Origin: Blautia wexlerae
GTDB lineage: Bacteria > Bacillota > Clostridia > Lachnospirales > Lachnospiraceae
DNA: 64,000 bases
NCBI RefSeq assembly: GCF_013300825.1
Contig: NZ_JAAIMY010000003.1
Location: forward strand, 62,001-126,000
Direction: 5' to 3'
Within the stretch, counting starts at the first letter, position 1. Each line of letters opens with the position of its first letter. Under the pieces are notes generated by a model. The model ran no database searches. It saw only the letters and a program-made list of their open reading frames with translations, and was not told where the DNA came from. Positions 61,155 to 64,000 of this stretch are shown piece after piece. The position numbers were made by a program, and so were the translations under genes.

Positions 61155-62027
61155 CTATTTGACAGAGAAATATTTTTCCTTAATAACAGAAACCGGCATC
61201 TCCTGTCCGGTCCAGATCTGGAAAGCTTTAGCCCCCTGATGAAGAAGCATATACATGCCATTAAAGGTCTGGCATCCGGCTGCTTTAGCCTCTCTGAGCA
61301 GTCGGGTTTCCTGTGGCTCATAGACAACATCTGCCACTACAAGCTCAGGATGGAACAGAGACGTATCTTTGATGATGGTATCGTCGATATCCGGAACCAT
61401 GCCTACAGAGGTTGCATTGATCAGCAGATAACTCTGTGCAATGGAATCTCGCAATGCAGTATGATCATCATTGTCGAAGAGGCAGACCTTACAACCTGTT
61501 TTAGCAGAGAGATTCTCAGCGAATTTCTGTGTGCGATTCCAGTATCTGCTGGTGCGGCGGGCAAAAATATGTACGGAAGCCGCACCGTCCAGGGCAGACT
61601 GTGCACAGATGGCCATCGAAGCTCCTCCTATTCCCATGATAGTTATATTTTTACCGGTAATATCATGTCCCGCATCACGTACAGATTGCATAAAACCGTA
61701 CCCGTCTGTATTGTATCCGATTAACTTTCCATTATCGTTCAGTACAGTATTGACAGCACCGATCAGTTGGGCTTCAGGGGAAAGCTCATCCAATAATTCT
61801 ACAATTTTATTCTTATTCGGCATGGTAAGGTTGAAACCGCGAATGCCGCAAGTCTTTAATCCTGCAACTGCTGCAGGAAGAGTTTCTTCATTTACATCAA
61901 AACATAAATATACATAGTCAAGCCCGAGAAGGCGAAATGATTCATTATGCATCAAAGGGGAAATGCTGTGTGCCACCGGGCTTCCTAAAAGCGCGGTAAG
62001 ACCTGTGTGTCCGGTAATATTATTCAT
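61155..62027 (-). CDS. aroE: Shikimate dehydrogenase
   Basis: 290 aa. Reduces 3-dehydroshikimate with NADPH. VAHSISPLMHN at the N-terminus binds shikimate, and NLTMPNKNKIVELLD carries the catalytic Lys in MPNK. GIGGASMAI is the NADP loop and NTDGYGF follows the family pattern. I chose ATG 62027 with GGAGGATTTTAAC before it. It is convergent to the DUF218 gene and divergent from spoIIGA. Confidence 0.93.
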   Translation of the reverse strand: MNNITGHTGLTALLGSPVAHSISPLMHNESFRLLGLDYVYLCFDVNEETLPAAVAGLKTCGIRGFNLTMPNKNKIVELLDELSPEAQLIGAVNTVLNDNGKLIGYNTDGYGFMQSVRDAGHDITGKNITIMGIGGASMAICAQSALDGAASVHIFARRTSRYWNRTQKFAENLSAKTGCKVCLFDNDDHTALRDSIAQSYLLINATSVGMVPDIDDTIIKDTSLFHPELVVADVVYEPQETRLLREAKAAGCQTFNGMYMLLHQGAKAFQIWTGQEMPVSVIKEKYFSVK

Positions 62028-62188
62028 GTTAAAATCCTCCAGTCTGTTTTGTAGCAGAGACATAAAATACTGTCTGAATTGTGACAGTATAGAAGATGCC
62101 CTTCTAAAACATAGAAATTATCTATCATTTTATTCTAACTTCAATTATATGTCAATACATGTTCATTTTGGTTTGTATGATAAAAACT

Positions 62189-62263
62189 GTCGATTTAGTG
62201 CGACAAATAATAAGACGAAGTCCCCCTGTTTTGACAAAATCTGCACACTTCATCACGTATAAT
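62189..62263 (+). promoter_or_regulatory. Candidate spoIIG-type promoter
   Basis: TTGACA (62231-62236) and TATAAT (62258-62263) are separated by 21 bases, far more than the usual 17. Spo0A-box-like words TGTCGA (62189) and TTTGTCGCA on the reverse strand (62207-62199) lie upstream. B. subtilis spoIIG has the same unusual long spacer and needs Spo0A~P. Confidence 0.55.
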
Positions 62264-62322
62264 GAATCTCACTTACCGAAGTGAAAAAGAAGTCAGAGAT
62301 GGCATCAGACGGAGGGAAGGAA

Positions 62323-63180
62323 ATGCATTACGAGATATACATAGATGTAGTTTTTTTCACAAATCTCCTGATAGATTACATATTGATCAGATTTACAGGG
62401 ATATTATTTCAATGTAGAAGAAGCAGAAAAAGAGCTCTTCTGGGAGCTGTTGCAGGTGCGGTGTTTTCCTGTGGGATTATTTATCTTCACTTCTCTCTGA
62501 AATCTGAGATTTTTCCTCCGGCACTGGTTTTGCTGCATGGTGGCTGTGCGGCAGGAATGCTGGTGATCGGATGTGATCTGAAGAGAGGAAGTCTGTTGCT
62601 TAAAGCAATACTTACACTGTATTTTGCCGCATTTCTGTGTGGGGGATTCTGGGAAGTGATCGCCAGTGATGATCTGACGGTCAAAATGTTTCTGATCCTT
62701 GCAGCAGCAACGTGGCTTGGTATTACGGCATTGTCATATCTGATGGATACCCTGAGAATACGGACAAAGAATATCTATCCAATAACTATATACTATAAAG
62801 GAAATGGATATCCTTTTCATGGATTTTATGATTCCGGAAATCTTCTTATGGATTCTGTAAACGGAAAACCGGTATCTGTAGGATCGGAAAAAGTTTTGGC
62901 TGAAATATGTTCAAAAGAAACAGTAAGTTGTTTGAAACACCTGAAAGAAGATACCGGGGAGTCTGGAGCTTCAGATACCGCCGGGCTTCGCCCACATTTT
63001 GTTTTTTTCCACAGCATAGGAAAAGAGCAGGGGATGATGCTGGCTGTTACTTTTGAGAAACTTTGCATTCAGACTCCTGCAGAGGTTGTCTGTATAGACG
63101 ACCCGGTATTTGCATTTTCATTTGAAACATCCGCTTTTGGTAAGGAATACGATGTACTTTTGAATTCCAGATTACTTTAA
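62323..63180 (+). CDS. spoIIGA: Sigma-E processing peptidase SpoIIGA
   Basis: 285 aa. Five N-terminal membrane helices ([18 protein letters not shown] and later) precede a cytoplasmic aspartic-protease-like domain with [10 protein letters not shown] holding the catalytic Asp. It cleaves pro-sigma-E in the mother cell after signalling from the forespore. I chose ATG 62323, with GGAGGGAAGG before it. It is followed 17 bp later by sigE. Confidence 0.92.
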   Translation: MHYEIYIDVVFFTNLLIDYILIRFTGILFQCRRSRKRALLGAVAGAVFSCGIIYLHFSLKSEIFPPALVLLHGGCAAGMLVIGCDLKRGSLLLKAILTLYFAAFLCGGFWEVIASDDLTVKMFLILAAATWLGITALSYLMDTLRIRTKNIYPITIYYKGNGYPFHGFYDSGNLLMDSVNGKPVSVGSEKVLAEICSKETVSCLKHLKEDTGESGASDTAGLRPHFVFFHSIGKEQGMMLAVTFEKLCIQTPAEVVCIDDPVFAFSFETSAFGKEYDVLLNSRLL

Positions 63181-63197
63181 CGGGAGGGGTTGTGACT

Positions 63198-63908
63198 ATG
63201 AGCTGTTATCCATTACAGGTAGTGTCAAGAATGGTGATGAACCGTTCAGGAGAAGTTTTTTATATTGGTGGAAATGATGTGCTGCCTGCACCACTGGAGC
63301 CAAAGCGTGAAGCTTTTATACTGCAGAAGCTTGGAACAGGGCAGGAGGAAGAAGCGAAATCTGTGCTGATTGAACATAATTTAAGGCTTGTGGTGTATAT
63401 TGCAAAGAAGTTTGACAACACAGGAGTGGGGGTGGAAGACCTGATTTCTATAGGGACTATAGGGCTGATTAAGGCAATCAACACCTTTAATCCCGTAAAA
63501 AACATTAAACTTGCCACTTATGCATCCAGATGTATAGAGAATGAAATCCTGATGTATCTTCGCCGCAATAGTAAGACAAAGATGGAGGTGTCCATAGACG
63601 AACCGCTGAATGTAGACTGGGATGGAAATGAACTGCTTCTTTCTGACATACTGGGAACTGATGAGGATGTGATCTCCAGACGTCTGGAAGATGAAGTGGA
63701 GATTTCACTGCTGTCAAAGGCAATCGGTAAGCTGTCACCCAGAGAGCAGACGATCATACGCCTGAGGTTTGGTCTGGGAAAGGATAATGCTGCTGAGAAG
63801 ACGCAGAAGGAGGTTGCGGATCTTCTGGGGATTTCCCAGTCATATATTTCCAGACTGGAAAAAAGGATTATGAAGAGGCTGAAAAAAGAAATCGTGAAAT
63901 ATGAATAG
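63198..63908 (+). CDS. sigE: Mother-cell sporulation sigma factor E
   Basis: 236 aa. An N-terminal pro-sequence of about 20-30 residues precedes the sigma core. Region 2 has [19 protein letters not shown] and region 4.2 has [23 protein letters not shown] precedes the start, either GTG 63192 or ATG 63198. It is co-transcribed with its protease gene and would later drive the sigK operon that the element at 3.5-10 kb interrupts. Confidence 0.94.
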   Translation: MSCYPLQVVSRMVMNRSGEVFYIGGNDVLPAPLEPKREAFILQKLGTGQEEEAKSVLIEHNLRLVVYIAKKFDNTGVGVEDLISIGTIGLIKAINTFNPVKNIKLATYASRCIENEILMYLRRNSKTKMEVSIDEPLNVDWDGNELLLSDILGTDEDVISRRLEDEVEISLLSKAIGKLSPREQTIIRLRFGLGKDNAAEKTQKEVADLLGISQSYISRLEKRIMKRLKKEIVKYE

Positions 63909-64000
63909 ACGTAATCGAGGAATGTAGTATAATGATATAAATGATAGTAATTATCCGGCAATCCGCTGTAACTGTGAAAGCGCTGAACGATTATGATATA
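63909..64000 (+). other. Region after sigE, window end
   Basis: Short AT-rich stretch with TATAATGATATAA near 63930 that may be the promoter of the next gene. No gene visible before the window ends. Confidence 0.4.

Noticed and set aside
1-64000. tRNA, rRNA and well-known riboswitches
   Set aside because: None recognised by eye on either strand; a covariance-model scan would be needed to exclude them.

Overview
The window looks like a chromosome segment of a spore-forming, gut-type Lachnospiraceae bacterium (Blautia/Ruminococcus-like; this is inferred from gene content and moderate GC, without any database search). Markers for that group are the DUF5717/DUF5716 operon, a GH127 arabinofuranosidase locus, YlbF and RNase J, and the sporulation genes spoIIGA-sigE and sigK.

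Region by region. 1-3.4 kb: housekeeping genes for RNase J (3' end), a YlbF-family protein, a short MltG-like protein and a tRNA wobble-uridine pair (TrmR-like methyltransferase plus U32 protein). 3.4-10.6 kb: sigK, read on the minus strand, is split in two by a 6.6-kb 'skin-like' element. The element carries a large serine recombinase, a conserved 47-aa ORF, an HExxH metallopeptidase-like protein, a tyrosine integrase killed by one amber codon, a small ORF and an OLD-type ATPase/TOPRIM protein. Joining the two sigK pieces at a shared ACAT restores a full-length sigma factor. 10.8-24.9 kb: a PIN/PhoH remnant, an HD hydrolase, a tRNA dihydrouridine synthase, and then a carbohydrate locus: YesM/YesN-type two-component system, lipoprotein binding protein, second binding protein behind a ribosome-site hairpin, two permeases and a GH127 enzyme. 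A YibE/F pair follows. 25-39 kb: an accessory stretch with a MATE pump, a BceAB-like ABC transporter and an XRE regulator. The XRE gene is split by a second, 7.6-kb serine-recombinase element, which is an integrative mobilizable element with an oriT-like repeat, a MobT-type relaxase, decaying cargo genes and an unusual array of degenerate repeats of about 65-bp period.

39-47.5 kb: an MFS/AraC pair lying between two copies of the hcp 3' end and terminator, then hcp, a ferredoxin and a divergent Crp/Fnr regulator (nitrosative or redox stress), a flavin oxidoreductase and a second MATE pump. 47.7-53.4 kb: three co-transcribed genes of unknown function (DUF5717, an actin/Hsp70-fold DUF5716 and a small TPR-like protein). 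53.5-56 kb: an amino-acid ABC importer. 56-62 kb: purB, purA, a membrane-anchored HAD protein followed by a MITE with an 8-bp target duplication, a SEC-C protein, a DUF218 protein and aroE. 62-64 kb: spoIIGA-sigE behind a promoter with a long spacer like that of spoIIG.

The main biological story is mother-cell sporulation control. The window holds sigE with its processing protease and a sigK that cannot make active protein until a prophage-like element is excised. That element carries a probable anti-phage or OLD-family nuclease.
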